A DNA stretch of 64,000 nt from an uncultured Prevotella sp. (GTDB lineage: Bacteria > Bacteroidota > Bacteroidia > Bacteroidales > Bacteroidaceae), in the NCBI GenBank assembly GCA_934219025.1, contig CAKQDG010000003.1:1-64000 (forward strand), given 5' to 3'. Of this stretch, positions 33,939-43,512 are shown piece after piece. The notes below the pieces were generated by a model. It was not told the DNA's origin. It worked only from the letters and a program-made list of their open reading frames with translations, and searched no databases. Numbering within the stretch: the first letter of the stretch is position 1; every line of letters starts with the position of its first letter. Position numbers and translations under genes: made by a program.

Positions 33939-35431
33939 TCTTCTACATTAGTTTGTTGTTCTGTTGATGTTTCATTCTCCTTTTGTAGTCTAACCTCTTC
34001 GTCTGGAGTTGAAATTGTATTCTTTTCAATGCCGGTCTTTGTAGAAATAAGACCGCTACCTTTCAATGTGCACAACATCTGATTATAGCTATTTTCGTCA
34101 AACGGTTGCCATGGTTTAAACGCAGCGCTAATCTTCATCTGCTCAAACTCTGTAATGGCATTTTTGTTTTCACCACTTGATACAAGTTGTTTAGCTAAGC
34201 CTTCTTTGAATAGTCTTGCATGTTTACTTACAAAATTCTGCCATTCTATAACAGAATTTGCGGCATTTTCTATGTCAAGCGAACGTGTCATTTGAATAGC
34301 CAAACCACTAATATCGCCACTTGATTTAACATCCTTAGGAAGAATGAATGTACATCCGGTCGCAATTTCTATCTGGTCGAGAATCGTCTGCATGAAGTCA
34401 ATCATGTTTTGAGGAGAAGGCGGAGCTTTAAACTCTACATTACCCTTTCCGTCTATAGTTGTATCTTGCAGTATTATTGAACCTGCAAGTTTCTGGGCTT
34501 TTTCGTTTATCTTTCCTTTTATGTATAGTATTCCCCACCCATGCCGTTTTTGGATAACTGCAAATAGGTTGAAGATTATTTCGAAAAGTTCGATTAAGTC
34601 CTGACCTTTATCCCAGGCAACTGCTCCGCGTTTTGTTACGAGAGGACTTTCGGAAAACCCGTGTTTCTCCGAATAAATTAAATCCCATCCGGATTTTACC
34701 TCTCCCGTTTCCGTGCTCACAACCACGCTATCAGAATAATGGTAATGCCAAGTGTCATCGTATGCATCTATATGCCTTACTCCATCTTCTGTTCTGTAAT
34801 AAACACAATCAAGCAATGGCTCTCCGTTATCATCCTTGTGTGTTATAATCTGATACCCATCAGCATAAGAAAACAAACGTGATTTAACTTCGTTTTTCTC
34901 GTTCATATATATGAGCAACCCAACATCACCAAAACTTTGCTGAATATCGACGGCACGCGTTTCTATGCCATCTTGATTACTTTGTTCCCAATGCCACTTG
35001 AAATCGGCAAAGTTTTTCTTCAACCCCTCTGTCGGATCGCTGTCATGTAGGGTAAACACACGCTTATTCCCACATAGAGAAAGAGTTTTCTTTTCTTTGA
35101 TGCGAATTTGCATAGGAAGACCGAACTTCTTAAATTCTATCTCTTGATAGCCGCCATCTTCAAGCTTTACGCAGATGCTTGGAAGGTTCTTATCGAAAAT
35201 GACATCATGACTTTCCGGATCAAGCTCTTTTGCAAAACGCTCTTGGCTTACAATCACCTTTTTATATTCCGGTAGTTTTGCTTCCCTCTTACAGAAAGAA
35301 TAAACTTCCTTACCGTCGTCTACATCTCTTATATAAACACTACTTACACCACGTGTAAAAGGCTTTTTAAGTAAAAGCTTTTGAGGGTTTGATAAAAGGT
35401 CGCTAATTATGTCTTGTCTTTTCCTTCCCAT
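33935..35431 (-). CDS. Portal protein
   Basis: 498 residues in the SPP1 gp6-like length range. Features typical of portals: an N-terminal helical region, ADGYQIITHKDDNGEPLLDCVYYR, a long stem-helix segment (FEIIFNLFAVIQKRHGW), and a C-terminal helix with SGDISGLAIQMTRSLD. It lies directly downstream of the terminase genes. It forms the ring through which DNA enters the head. Confidence 0.7.
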   Translation of the reverse strand: MGRKRQDIISDLLSNPQKLLLKKPFTRGVSSVYIRDVDDGKEVYSFCKREAKLPEYKKVIVSQERFAKELDPESHDVIFDKNLPSICVKLEDGGYQEIEFKKFGLPMQIRIKEKKTLSLCGNKRVFTLHDSDPTEGLKKNFADFKWHWEQSNQDGIETRAVDIQQSFGDVGLLIYMNEKNEVKSRLFSYADGYQIITHKDDNGEPLLDCVYYRTEDGVRHIDAYDDTWHYHYSDSVVVSTETGEVKSGWDLIYSEKHGFSESPLVTKRGAVAWDKGQDLIELFEIIFNLFAVIQKRHGWGILYIKGKINEKAQKLAGSIILQDTTIDGKGNVEFKAPPSPQNMIDFMQTILDQIEIATGCTFILPKDVKSSGDISGLAIQMTRSLDIENAANSVIEWQNFVSKHARLFKEGLAKQLVSSGENKNAITEFEQMKISAAFKPWQPFDENSYNQMLCTLKGSGLISTKTGIEKNTISTPDEEVRLQKENETSTEQQTNVEE

Positions 35432-35439
35432 AATCTAAA

Positions 35440-35958
35440 TTAGTCTTTAAATCCATAATGTTTTTTGCATGCATCTTTTGAAGGCCAATAACTACATTCT
35501 CTATGTGTGTGAGGACACACGCAGTCATGCTTTTGTGGCACAACAATTATTCGCTTTTGCTTCATACTCTCCTCCATGTTAAATTTATCGTTCAACTTAA
35601 CACGGATGTCGGCTTTCATTTTTATCGCATCTTTAGGTTCAATCCTGTGCTCCTCTAACATTCTATCAATCGAATATAGAAGCTTAAAGAGTTCGCTTTT
35701 GTTTTCCTCTTTGGTTACGACCTTTTCGGATATTTCCCCAATACCAAATGGCTCTAAGGCCGTAATCATAGGTTTAAAGGTAGAATTATTATATCTTTCC
35801 TCTCCGTTTCCTTTTGTGCGATAAGCATATCTATATGCTTTATCTTTATCATCAAGCATATTGTACAGAATGGCGAAGATTATATCTTTCTCTGTCGCCT
35901 TTGAGAACTCCTCTTTAATACTACTCAGTATCAAGTCAATATCACTATTGTTTAGCAT
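35440..35958 (-). CDS. Protein between terminase and portal, possible small terminase
   Basis: 172 residues. Helical N-terminal domain and C-terminal Cys/His cluster (HDCVCPHTHRECSYW, DACKKHYG) that may bind zinc. Position fits a small terminase or packaging accessory factor, but no HTH signature is convincing. Confidence 0.45.
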   Translation of the reverse strand: MLNNSDIDLILSSIKEEFSKATEKDIIFAILYNMLDDKDKAYRYAYRTKGNGEERYNNSTFKPMITALEPFGIGEISEKVVTKEENKSELFKLLYSIDRMLEEHRIEPKDAIKMKADIRVKLNDKFNMEESMKQKRIIVVPQKHDCVCPHTHRECSYWPSKDACKKHYGFKD

Positions 35959-35978
35959 ATCTTGTCAGTTTAGTTTTG

Positions 35979-37598
35979 CTAATACCATAAGGTATCATCG
36001 TATATTGTTTGCTGAACACCCGTATATCTTTCCTCGTAACGATTCTCGTCTGCCGACTGAAAACCATACTCTAACTCTCTTCCGTATTCCATCTCTACAC
36101 ATGGACGCATACGCATAGCGCATGGGTCAAGCAAGTCCATTGAACGTCCTCTTCCAAGCGTGGCGTTCATTTGCTTTTTTGTTAACAACCTCTGCCTCCC
36201 GTTTAGCAAGGTTGAAAATCTTACAACTGCACACTCTTCTAAAAATTCATTCTGGACAGTTACTCTGAATTTAAGATTTTGATGCGTATATGTTTTATTG
36301 GCAACCGTTTCAGAAAACGATATATTGCCATCATTTATCATTCTAACAAGCCTTAGGTAACATAAGTCTTTAGTTGTTGCTGCTGTATAAGCATACAAAC
36401 CTATTGGTTTTGTCGCGGAAAGATAAGGTATAGCTTCAGGGATATAATCATTAAAATATCTTCCGGCTGTCGCATCGTAAATAATATGCGAAGGTGCAAT
36501 ACCGCAATTTTGCGCAAATGACATTACTTGTTGCGCGTTCTGCCGTGGTGTAGAGTGTGTTACAATTAACATATCAAACACATGAAAGCCATTCCATGCT
36601 AAGGCTATCATATTATCTGTACCAAAGTCGGCAAGGTCTACTGTTACCCATAATTCACCATTTTGCTTAGGATCCACAAGAAATACATCTCTTGCAGCAG
36701 ACGGACTGATTGGTGCGTTAAGCTCATCTTCGGGATCTACATTAAAGTTTCCCTCAAGAAGTGCTTGCGACATCTTGCCTCCCGATGCTGCAACAGAACC
36801 TATATAGTCGGGATTCTTCTCAACAAGTCCTTTGTTGCCCGATAGCTTGCCTTGATAGAACACAAAGCTCTTGATAAGATTTTCATAAGTAAAGTTACCT
36901 CCAACGGCCTTTAATTTACGCTCTATATCTATACGACATTTTTGATAGACTTCTGCCTTGGTGTTTCCCCAAACTACGTCTTTTACATCTGGACCATTAA
37001 CATAGAAGTATCTTACGACACCATCTCTTTCTGGTATTATAAACCCATCGGGTCCAATGTACCAATCAAGAAATATCCTCGTCCAATGACTTCTTTTAGG
37101 GTTGAGGGTTGCAAATATCTTTCCGGTAAAAGTCTTACTCTGTCCTCGGTTACGTGTCATAACATAAGAAAAACCTTCCCATGACATCTCGGTAAGCTCA
37201 TCTATGGCAATCGCATCATATTCCCAACCTTTAGCACGCTCTTGTAGCTTATCCATATTAGAGTCATCCAAATAGGTAAGGTCGCAAAATGTGCCATTCG
37301 GGAATGACACCCTCGGACTGTCCGACTCTCTCACTCGGATATAATCAGTTCCGTATATTTGTTTGAATTTTTCCACGAAACCACCTCCGGCTTTTTGGTT
37401 TCCCAAACTCCTTCGGCTAATCATGCATCTAAAATCCGGGTCTGTCATCAAAGGTTCAGCAAAAGCAAGCACAAGGGCATAGCTTTTGCCTCCGCCCGCC
37501 GCGCCGCCACCGAGCACAACATCCACAGACGTACTTGTGTACGCCTCCTGAAACCCTGGATTAGGTTTGATTATTATATCTTCACTGCGTTCCGTCAT
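35979..37598 (-). CDS. terL: Terminase large subunit
   Basis: 539 residues. Walker A GGAAGGGKS (31-39), Walker B DAIAIDE (128-134), coupling motif near FATLNPK, then a RNase H-fold nuclease domain with VTVDLADFGTD and IIYDATAGRYFND acidic positions. It cuts and packages DNA into proheads. Confidence 0.9.
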   Translation of the reverse strand: MTERSEDIIIKPNPGFQEAYTSTSVDVVLGGGAAGGGKSYALVLAFAEPLMTDPDFRCMISRRSLGNQKAGGGFVEKFKQIYGTDYIRVRESDSPRVSFPNGTFCDLTYLDDSNMDKLQERAKGWEYDAIAIDELTEMSWEGFSYVMTRNRGQSKTFTGKIFATLNPKRSHWTRIFLDWYIGPDGFIIPERDGVVRYFYVNGPDVKDVVWGNTKAEVYQKCRIDIERKLKAVGGNFTYENLIKSFVFYQGKLSGNKGLVEKNPDYIGSVAASGGKMSQALLEGNFNVDPEDELNAPISPSAARDVFLVDPKQNGELWVTVDLADFGTDNMIALAWNGFHVFDMLIVTHSTPRQNAQQVMSFAQNCGIAPSHIIYDATAGRYFNDYIPEAIPYLSATKPIGLYAYTAATTKDLCYLRLVRMINDGNISFSETVANKTYTHQNLKFRVTVQNEFLEECAVVRFSTLLNGRQRLLTKKQMNATLGRGRSMDLLDPCAMRMRPCVEMEYGRELEYGFQSADENRYEERYTGVQQTIYDDTLWY

Positions 37599-37650
37599 AC
37601 TGCAAAAGTATAAATATATAACCTTATAAGCATCCCTTGTTGCGCTCCTT

Positions 37651-37715
37651 ATTTGTCATACGACAAATGCTTAAAACAAAAAGCTTTATAGTTATTCAGT
37701 TAAAGTTTACCTTTG
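37651..37715. promoter_or_regulatory. Divergent promoter region between terL and head genes
   Basis: Plus strand: TTTA (37685-37688), 19 bp, TACCTTTG (37708-37715). Minus strand: a TACTTTTG -7-like box lies just before the terL start. Between them ATTTGTC-ATAC-GACAAAT (37651-37668) is an inverted repeat that could bind a dimeric regulator of both late arms. Confidence 0.55.
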
Positions 37716-37742
37716 CGTAGGTTTTAATTAAAATATCAACAA

Positions 37743-38375
37743 ATGAAGTTTACAAAAGAACAACTTTTAGACACCCTAAAAGAAAAACTCACAGAAAACG
37801 GAAAACACCTTTCCGTTAGCGAGAAGACAATCAAAAGTTTAAGTGATACCCACTATGACCTTTTGACAAATGAAGAGACAGAGTTAAACGATTTGGTCGG
37901 CAAGATATTGCCTTTGTATGTTTCTTTAAACGGAAACTACGAAAAAGACAATGCGGACTTTATCAAGAAATGGAAAGAAGAACATCCGGATAATACTCCT
38001 AATAACAAAAAGGATGACACACCGGATAATTCCTCAAAAAGACTGGAAGCCCTTATAGAAGAGGTTAAGGCTTTAAAGGCAAAAAACGATGAGAATGAAA
38101 AAATCAAACTTATCTCTTCAAAAAGAAGTGAGCTACTAAAAATGTTTAAGGAAAAAGGAATAAAAGATGATAAATGGACTGAAAAGTACATGAACAAGCT
38201 TTCCTTAACCGAAAACACGGATATTGAGAAAGAAACCGAAGATGCTTTGGATTTTTATAATCTATCTCACTCAAAGGGCGGTAATAAAACACCAGGTAAT
38301 CCTGACGGTAATGCTGACAATAATCCTATATCAGCAAAAAGATGGGAAGGTGTAAATAAAGTCCTTAATAGGTGA
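37743..38375 (+). CDS. Scaffold-like protein
   Basis: 210 residues, highly charged and helical: an N-terminal helical domain, a Pro/Asn/Asp-rich linker, a coiled coil (RLEALIEEVKALKAKNDENEK) and a flexible tail. Composition and place before the capsid genes fit a scaffolding protein. No protease motif seen. Confidence 0.6.
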   Translation: MKFTKEQLLDTLKEKLTENGKHLSVSEKTIKSLSDTHYDLLTNEETELNDLVGKILPLYVSLNGNYEKDNADFIKKWKEEHPDNTPNNKKDDTPDNSSKRLEALIEEVKALKAKNDENEKIKLISSKRSELLKMFKEKGIKDDKWTEKYMNKLSLTENTDIEKETEDALDFYNLSHSKGGNKTPGNPDGNADNNPISAKRWEGVNKVLNR

Positions 38376-38406
38376 AAAGTAAATAATTTTAATTATTAAA
38401 AGAATT

Positions 38407-39159
38407 ATGGACAACTATTATTCAAGACAAGCTTACGGTGGCGCATTTGTCGGCAGAACGCTCATTCAGGCACACGGTAACATCGGAGGACACAAGAATG
38501 TCTTTGTTAAGCTCGCTACGAGCGGAAAGAAGGCATTGTGCTACCCTACATCGGGTGGAGTTCTTGTAAACCCATTCCCGGGTCGAGCAAAGATTTATGC
38601 CGGAGATATTTGCGAATACACACCTAATCAGGATGCAACACATGGAGCAAGCGTAAAAGTACTAAAGTATTACGAGTTGGCAAAAGATGCCACCAATTCT
38701 GATACCACTTATAAATTTGTCCGCGATGGATATCATCACATCCCGTTTGTTGGAGACAATATTATGGTGGGGCAGAAAGACTTTACAACTAAAGCTCTTG
38801 GTGTTACGATTACAAAAGTAGAGAAAGGAACAGAAGGTTCTATCGACGTTTGGAATGTAACAGTATCTGCAACATTCGGAACAGTACAGAAAAAGGGTGA
38901 TATACTCGTAGAAGCAGAAAAGGCGGGCGCATCTGTTTCTCCAATGGTAACAAATCCTAACGCTTACGCTGATAAGGATGCGGATTTTCTGTATGACCCA
39001 CGTACAGGTGATGCCGATTACGATGGAGCACTTTATTTGTTTACTCCTGCATTGGCAAACGAAGATACAATCATAGACCTTGTAGCTATAGGAAATCTTC
39101 CTCCTGCTGTACTCGCACTCAACAAGAGCCGTGTAAAGAGTTGGTTCTGGTTTAACTAA
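38407..39159 (+). CDS. Head fibre / capsid-associated protein
   Basis: 250 residues, beta-rich. The N-terminal part (GRTLIQAHGNIGG, KIYAGDICEYTPN) resembles head fibre or decoration proteins placed just before the major capsid gene in Bacteroidales phages. Probably an exposed capsid component. Confidence 0.55.
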   Translation: MDNYYSRQAYGGAFVGRTLIQAHGNIGGHKNVFVKLATSGKKALCYPTSGGVLVNPFPGRAKIYAGDICEYTPNQDATHGASVKVLKYYELAKDATNSDTTYKFVRDGYHHIPFVGDNIMVGQKDFTTKALGVTITKVEKGTEGSIDVWNVTVSATFGTVQKKGDILVEAEKAGASVSPMVTNPNAYADKDADFLYDPRTGDADYDGALYLFTPALANEDTIIDLVAIGNLPPAVLALNKSRVKSWFWFN

Positions 39160-39205
39160 ACAAGCGGACAAAACAACACTATTAAGACTTTAAATTAGAC
39201 GATTT

Positions 39206-40387
39206 ATGCAGAGATTTGATTTTAACAATACAGATTACGCTCTGTTGTTTAGATCTAAAGATGGCGGAAACGAACTGTTCCAGTCCCTTGTAGACAACAC
39301 GGAGATACTTAACACAAATGAAAACTGGGCACTCTCACAGGGGCGTATCGCAGATGTTCCAACACCAACCGATGATAAAGGTGTTGCAGCATTTCAGATT
39401 GAATCATACAAACTGAAAGCCGCACCTCTTATGGACTTGCGCGCACCTCTTGGTGAATCAAACCAGATGGATGCAGAAGGTTTGGATATTTACACAGCTT
39501 CCATTCCGGACTTTATCGCAAGAGGTTGGGTTGAGACCGCAGCGCAGCGTGCTTACAAAGAGAGAATTTTCAATCAGTTTGGCAATTCAGACAGACTGCT
39601 TGCCCGTTGGATAGAAGACACCCTCGTTACGGGTTTGAGTTCAGCAAAGGCAACCCTAAACAACATGACGGGGCAGTTGGAAACAACAGGTAAGATTGAC
39701 TATGTAGGACTTGGAGCCGGTGCTTACGCAAGAATCCATAACGCCAATATCCCACAAGAGAACTTTGAGAAGGCAGGCGAAAAAGTCTGGACTGCTGCTG
39801 ACTGCAAAATTCTCACACAGATGCGCAAGAAGGAGGATAAGTACCGTGATAGTCGCGGTGGTTACAATGGTCCACTCGTTTGGAAGATGACAAAGAAGTT
39901 CTATAATGAAACTTTCTTGCAGAATCAAGAAGTGAGAGACCTTTATGTAACATGGTGTAAGGCTAATTATATCGCCTACGTAGAAGGTATGCCAATCACA
40001 AACGAGCAGTTTTTGAAGTCTATTGCGGACATTCAGGGTATTTCTCCGATTGAGATTGTTACAGAAAAGGAGCGCAATAAGACTCGTTCAACTGACACCT
40101 TTGTACAAGGTTGGAAGGATAATATTGTAGTGCTTCGCCCTGCTGGAGATGCAGTAGAGTTTAAGTATACTGATATTCTTGATCGCGAGATGTATTCTAA
40201 GTATGGCGCAAAGTCCATCGACTGCACGTTTGCAACTATGCTTAACGGCTTGGTTGTAGCAATGAATACTACTACAGACAATGGTCGCCTACAGGAGTGG
40301 CATACAGATGTTATGATGTCGGCAACACCGGCACTTCTGTCGTTCACAAACCATGTGATTATAGACACAGCCGTAGCTGGCGACTAA
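39206..40387 (+). CDS. Major capsid protein
   Basis: 393 residues, a normal size for an HK97-fold capsid protein. An extended N-arm (NTNENWALSQGRIADVPTP) and long helix are followed by a beta-rich core ending VAMNTTTDNGR and TNHVIIDTA. Position between the head fibre-like protein and connector genes supports the call. Homology is inferred from order and size. Confidence 0.7.
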   Translation: MQRFDFNNTDYALLFRSKDGGNELFQSLVDNTEILNTNENWALSQGRIADVPTPTDDKGVAAFQIESYKLKAAPLMDLRAPLGESNQMDAEGLDIYTASIPDFIARGWVETAAQRAYKERIFNQFGNSDRLLARWIEDTLVTGLSSAKATLNNMTGQLETTGKIDYVGLGAGAYARIHNANIPQENFEKAGEKVWTAADCKILTQMRKKEDKYRDSRGGYNGPLVWKMTKKFYNETFLQNQEVRDLYVTWCKANYIAYVEGMPITNEQFLKSIADIQGISPIEIVTEKERNKTRSTDTFVQGWKDNIVVLRPAGDAVEFKYTDILDREMYSKYGAKSIDCTFATMLNGLVVAMNTTTDNGRLQEWHTDVMMSATPALLSFTNHVIIDTAVAGD

Positions 40388-40421
40388 ATATAAAAACCGA
40401 ACAATATCCAATCACTTCATT

Positions 40422-40808
40422 ATGGGAATAGCAAAGTTTGATATATTGAATTATCTGAGTGGAATGACAAACTTCGTTTTCGACAAGGCTGTTCTTGAAC
40501 GAATTGCTATCGAGTGCGGAGTCGTAGATGTGGAATCTTACATAGATCTGACAGAAGAAAACAAAGATAGATGCAAGATGATGCTATTAGAAACTATTGT
40601 CTTTGGTCCACATCAGACAGCATCCTCTACAAATCAGCATGGTTCATATACTCAAACTTTGGGTTCTCAAAGTATTACTACGGCATCGTTAGAGAACATC
40701 AAAGCCGAACTCCGAAGGTTGTACAACAAGTATAATGAAGAGGAAAAGCTCGAAGCATTAACTAATGGTGATGGCGAAATGACTTGGATAAACGAGCTTG
40801 ATTATTGA
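40422..40808 (+). CDS. Head-tail connector protein
   Basis: 128 residues, helical, directly after the capsid gene. Fits the gp6/gp15-type adaptor position. No decisive motif. Confidence 0.5.
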   Translation: MGIAKFDILNYLSGMTNFVFDKAVLERIAIECGVVDVESYIDLTEENKDRCKMMLLETIVFGPHQTASSTNQHGSYTQTLGSQSITTASLENIKAELRRLYNKYNEEEKLEALTNGDGEMTWINELDY

Positions 40809-40809
40809 T

Positions 40810-41181
40810 ATGTACACGGACAGAAATGCTCTGCAAGAATATGCTTACGAGGGAACGTTTTATAAAAACGAAACAAATACCCCAATTGACGGTAATTTAC
40901 TCGGAGAAGATAGCGAATTTGAAGATGTTATACTTGTAACTAAGTGTGATATTCAGGAAACAAACAAACTTTTCAACTCTGGTGTTATTACTATGGGATA
41001 TACAATATACTTTCCAACACCAACCGACGAAGAAGGAAGTGAAAAAATACCCGAACAACTAAAACCTGGTATTCGTTTCCGTGGAGACATGTACGGAATG
41101 GCAGTAGAGGGAATGGTGATAGGTATATATCCAACACAGATGCATGGCTGCGTAGCATACATTAAGGGAACTGATATTTAA
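40810..41181 (+). CDS. Head closure-like protein
   Basis: 123 residues from the ATG at 40810. Mostly beta (ITMGYTIYFPTPTDEEG, GIRFRGDMYGMAVEG), consistent with a small head-completion or stopper protein by order. Confidence 0.5.
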   Translation: MYTDRNALQEYAYEGTFYKNETNTPIDGNLLGEDSEFEDVILVTKCDIQETNKLFNSGVITMGYTIYFPTPTDEEGSEKIPEQLKPGIRFRGDMYGMAVEGMVIGIYPTQMHGCVAYIKGTDI

Positions 41182-41190
41182 GGAAAAGAT

Positions 41191-41589
41191 ATGGCAAAGA
41201 AACCCCAACAAAGATTATCACGGATAGAGAACTTCTTTTCTATGCTTCTTGCACAGAAAAACCTCTCTAAAAATATTATAGTCGGAGAATTGCCCCCGAC
41301 CACTGATAAAGAATGGGATGATTTTGTGAATGTAGATGTAGGACAGCAACAAGATTACAATGCGTACACAACCGGATATGCCAATATATATCTTTACGCA
41401 AGACCTAAGGGCAGCCCACTAAGAAAAGATATTAAAAATCTTGACAGAATGGAGGGTATTCTTGATGATATAATAGAAAACTCCGACAACGAGAATTATG
41501 TTATCCAGGAACTTTATAGGGATTGCGGTTACGATTCTAATAGACAGTTCCATTTTGATATGATTGCCGTTTCGGTTATTGTGAGATAA
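41191..41589 (+). CDS. Tail terminator-like protein
   Basis: 132 residues with the alpha/beta pattern of tail terminator or tail-completion proteins (NAYTTGYANIYLYARPKG, MIAVSVIVR at the end). Called mainly from position before the tail tube gene. Confidence 0.5.
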   Translation: MAKKPQQRLSRIENFFSMLLAQKNLSKNIIVGELPPTTDKEWDDFVNVDVGQQQDYNAYTTGYANIYLYARPKGSPLRKDIKNLDRMEGILDDIIENSDNENYVIQELYRDCGYDSNRQFHFDMIAVSVIVR

Positions 41590-41625
41590 ACTAACATAAA
41601 ATTAAACGTTTAAAATTATACAATT

Positions 41626-42228
41626 ATGGCAGTAAACAACACTGGTGCTAATGCTTTTAAGCTTATTAAGCCTAAGTACATCGTAGCTACACTATTCACC
41701 GGAAAGGAAACAGACGAAACGTCTCCACTTGGTGATACTTATATCCTTGAGGATGTTGTACGTGATACAACTTCTATTTCTCAGGATGACAATGAAACAA
41801 CAGATATTGAACGTGAAACATCTGATACCCCAATTACGTCTATTGTAACACTGGGTAAATGGCAGCTGTTTTCTGAGGTCGCAGATACTAATGGCACTCT
41901 TCTTGCAGGACTTTGCGGTTTTACTTACGACTCTAAAGCAAAGAAGGCTTATGCACCTTCAAGTTATGAGCAGAAATATGCAAAGATCGCCGTTGCCTTT
42001 ACTAATCCTAAGGATGCAACAAAGCTTACAGCATTTGTACTCCCGAAGGTTCAGCTTAACTCAAAAATGACTATTGAGTCTTTGAACTCGAACTTGGGAC
42101 GTATCGCACTTGCTGGAACAGCACAGCTTGTAACCGCTAAAGTTCCAGATGGAAGCGGTGGTTCTACAACCAAAAATATTCAGACTCCGTTCTGGACTGA
42201 AGAGGAGTATACATTACCTACGGCTTAA
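41626..42228 (+). CDS. Major tail (tube) protein
   Basis: 200 residues, beta-rich (ITSIVTLGKWQLFSE, AVAFTNPKDATKLTAFVLPK), in the usual slot between connector genes and chaperone/tape measure. It is followed by the strongest terminator seen in the block, as fits a gene needed in high copy. Confidence 0.65.
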   Translation: MAVNNTGANAFKLIKPKYIVATLFTGKETDETSPLGDTYILEDVVRDTTSISQDDNETTDIERETSDTPITSIVTLGKWQLFSEVADTNGTLLAGLCGFTYDSKAKKAYAPSSYEQKYAKIAVAFTNPKDATKLTAFVLPKVQLNSKMTIESLNSNLGRIALAGTAQLVTAKVPDGSGGSTTKNIQTPFWTEEEYTLPTA

Positions 42229-42256
42229 TATCTTTATATTTCTTTCATATATTTTC

Positions 42257-42293
42257 AAGGGGCGGTGGCTTTTTATGCCGCCAGCCCCTTTTT
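42257..42293 (+). terminator. Strong terminator after the tail tube gene
   Basis: AAGGGGC-GGTGGC pairs with GCCGCC-A-GCCCCTT (13 bp with one bulge) around TTTTTAT, followed by a short T run. It may reduce expression of the chaperone and tape measure relative to the tube. Confidence 0.8.
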
Positions 42294-42305
42294 AATTACA
42301 CTTAT

Positions 42306-42749
42306 ATGGGCAAGCTTTACAATACAATAATAAGCTATATTCTTGACTGCTTGGAAGAAGATGCAAAGCGTATACTTCAAGAATGTGTCGACGAGAGAGA
42401 ATACGAGCATAGAACAAAAAATCTTTACGACTCGTACGGGTATGGCATTTACCTCAATGGAAGGTTAAAGAGAAAAGGTTACTTATCAACATCTCCGCAA
42501 GCTACAGAAAAAAAGAAGTGGTACGGAAGAGTTGTGAAGGGACGGACAGAGATAAGTAAATATCTAAGAAATGGATACTCTCCGGGTAATGGTATAGAGT
42601 TGATTACCGTTGCTGCAATGCCGTATGCTGAAATCCTCGAAGATGGAAGCGGCAGATTAAAGCGTTCATATAGGGTAATAACAATGTCGTTTCAAAAATT
42701 GACAGATATTTCAAAAATGTACAATGGTAAAGTTAAAATAATAAGATAG
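42306..42749 (+). CDS. Small tail-assembly protein
   Basis: 147 residues, basic C-terminus (SYRVITMSFQKLTDISKMY). Between tail tube and chaperone genes. Possibly tail completion or minor tail protein; no family recognised. Confidence 0.5.
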   Translation: MGKLYNTIISYILDCLEEDAKRILQECVDEREYEHRTKNLYDSYGYGIYLNGRLKRKGYLSTSPQATEKKKWYGRVVKGRTEISKYLRNGYSPGNGIELITVAAMPYAEILEDGSGRLKRSYRVITMSFQKLTDISKMYNGKVKIIR

Positions 42750-42754
42750 AAAAT

Positions 42755-43297
42755 ATGGCAATATATAAAGTCGACAAAAGTGGGTTAAAAGAGCAAGAGG
42801 ATGCTAAAATAACCCCAACATCTTTCCTTTCTGATGAAGCAATGGAGAAACTTGCTCAAATAATGAACGATTCCCCAACAATCGTAAAGTTAAACAATAC
42901 AGAATGGAGAATACATGCCCTTAAACCCGGTACACAGTGGCTTATCGCAGAAGAAGCATGTAAGATAGTCAAAAAAGAGAAAATGTCAATGGGAGATGTA
43001 ATAAAAGAATTTTCCTTAAATCTTCCATCCGTAGCAAGAGTTATAACGTTAGCTCTCTTGAATGATAAAGAAGCAATTTACGGAGAAGACTATCAGAAAA
43101 TTTACGATCAGCTATTGTGGGGAGATTACGAAGTTAAAGATTGGGCAACCTTGCTCGTTGAAATTCTAAATCTTATAGATGTGGATTTTTTTTTCGCGAG
43201 TACCAATGTGATACAGACCATAAGGACGCAAGCTCTGGGAAGGAAGAAACAAGCAGCCGAATTATCCCTTCAAGAACAGAATACGGACAAATGGTAG
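42755..43297 (+). CDS. Tail assembly chaperone, short form (G-like)
   Basis: 180 residues, helical after a beta start. A T9 run at 43186-43194 (Asp144-Phe-Phe-Phe) is the likely slippery site. The zero frame reads on to stop at 43297. A -1 shift joins an uninterrupted frame to 43509, giving about 251 residues. This copies the lambda G / G-T arrangement that precedes the tape measure in many siphoviruses. Confidence 0.65.
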   Translation: MAIYKVDKSGLKEQEDAKITPTSFLSDEAMEKLAQIMNDSPTIVKLNNTEWRIHALKPGTQWLIAEEACKIVKKEKMSMGDVIKEFSLNLPSVARVITLALLNDKEAIYGEDYQKIYDQLLWGDYEVKDWATLLVEILNLIDVDFFFASTNVIQTIRTQALGRKKQAAELSLQEQNTDKW

Positions 43298-43509
43298 ACT
43301 TTCTAAGAGCTAACACGTGGTGCTCGCAAGAAGAATACAAATGGCAAATGACGGTTCCACAAATAAGACTTGCATCTATTGATTTTACCCACATAGAATA
43401 TATTTCCGATGAAGACAAGAAGAAAGACAAATTAAGAAACGCCACTGTACTTGATACCGCAAATTTGAATGACCTCGGAATACCAATTATTAAACCGCAC
43501 AAAAATTAA
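43195..43509 (+). CDS. Tail assembly chaperone, -1 frame extension (T-like)
   Basis: Read in the -1 frame from the T9 run: REYQ, then ASSGKEETSSRII, SRTEYGQMVDFLRANTW, QMTVPQIRLASID to a stop at 43509. About 104 residues are open with protein-like composition, though an internal ATG (43291, overlapping the short-form stop) could also start a 72-residue product. The frameshifted fusion is the more likely use. Confidence 0.6.
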   Translation, partial: REYQCDTDHKDASSGKEETSSRIIPSRTEYGQMVDFLRANTWCSQEEYKWQMTVPQIRLASIDFTHIEYISDEDKKKDKLRNATVLDTANLNDLGIPIIKPHKN

Positions 43510-43512
43510 ATT

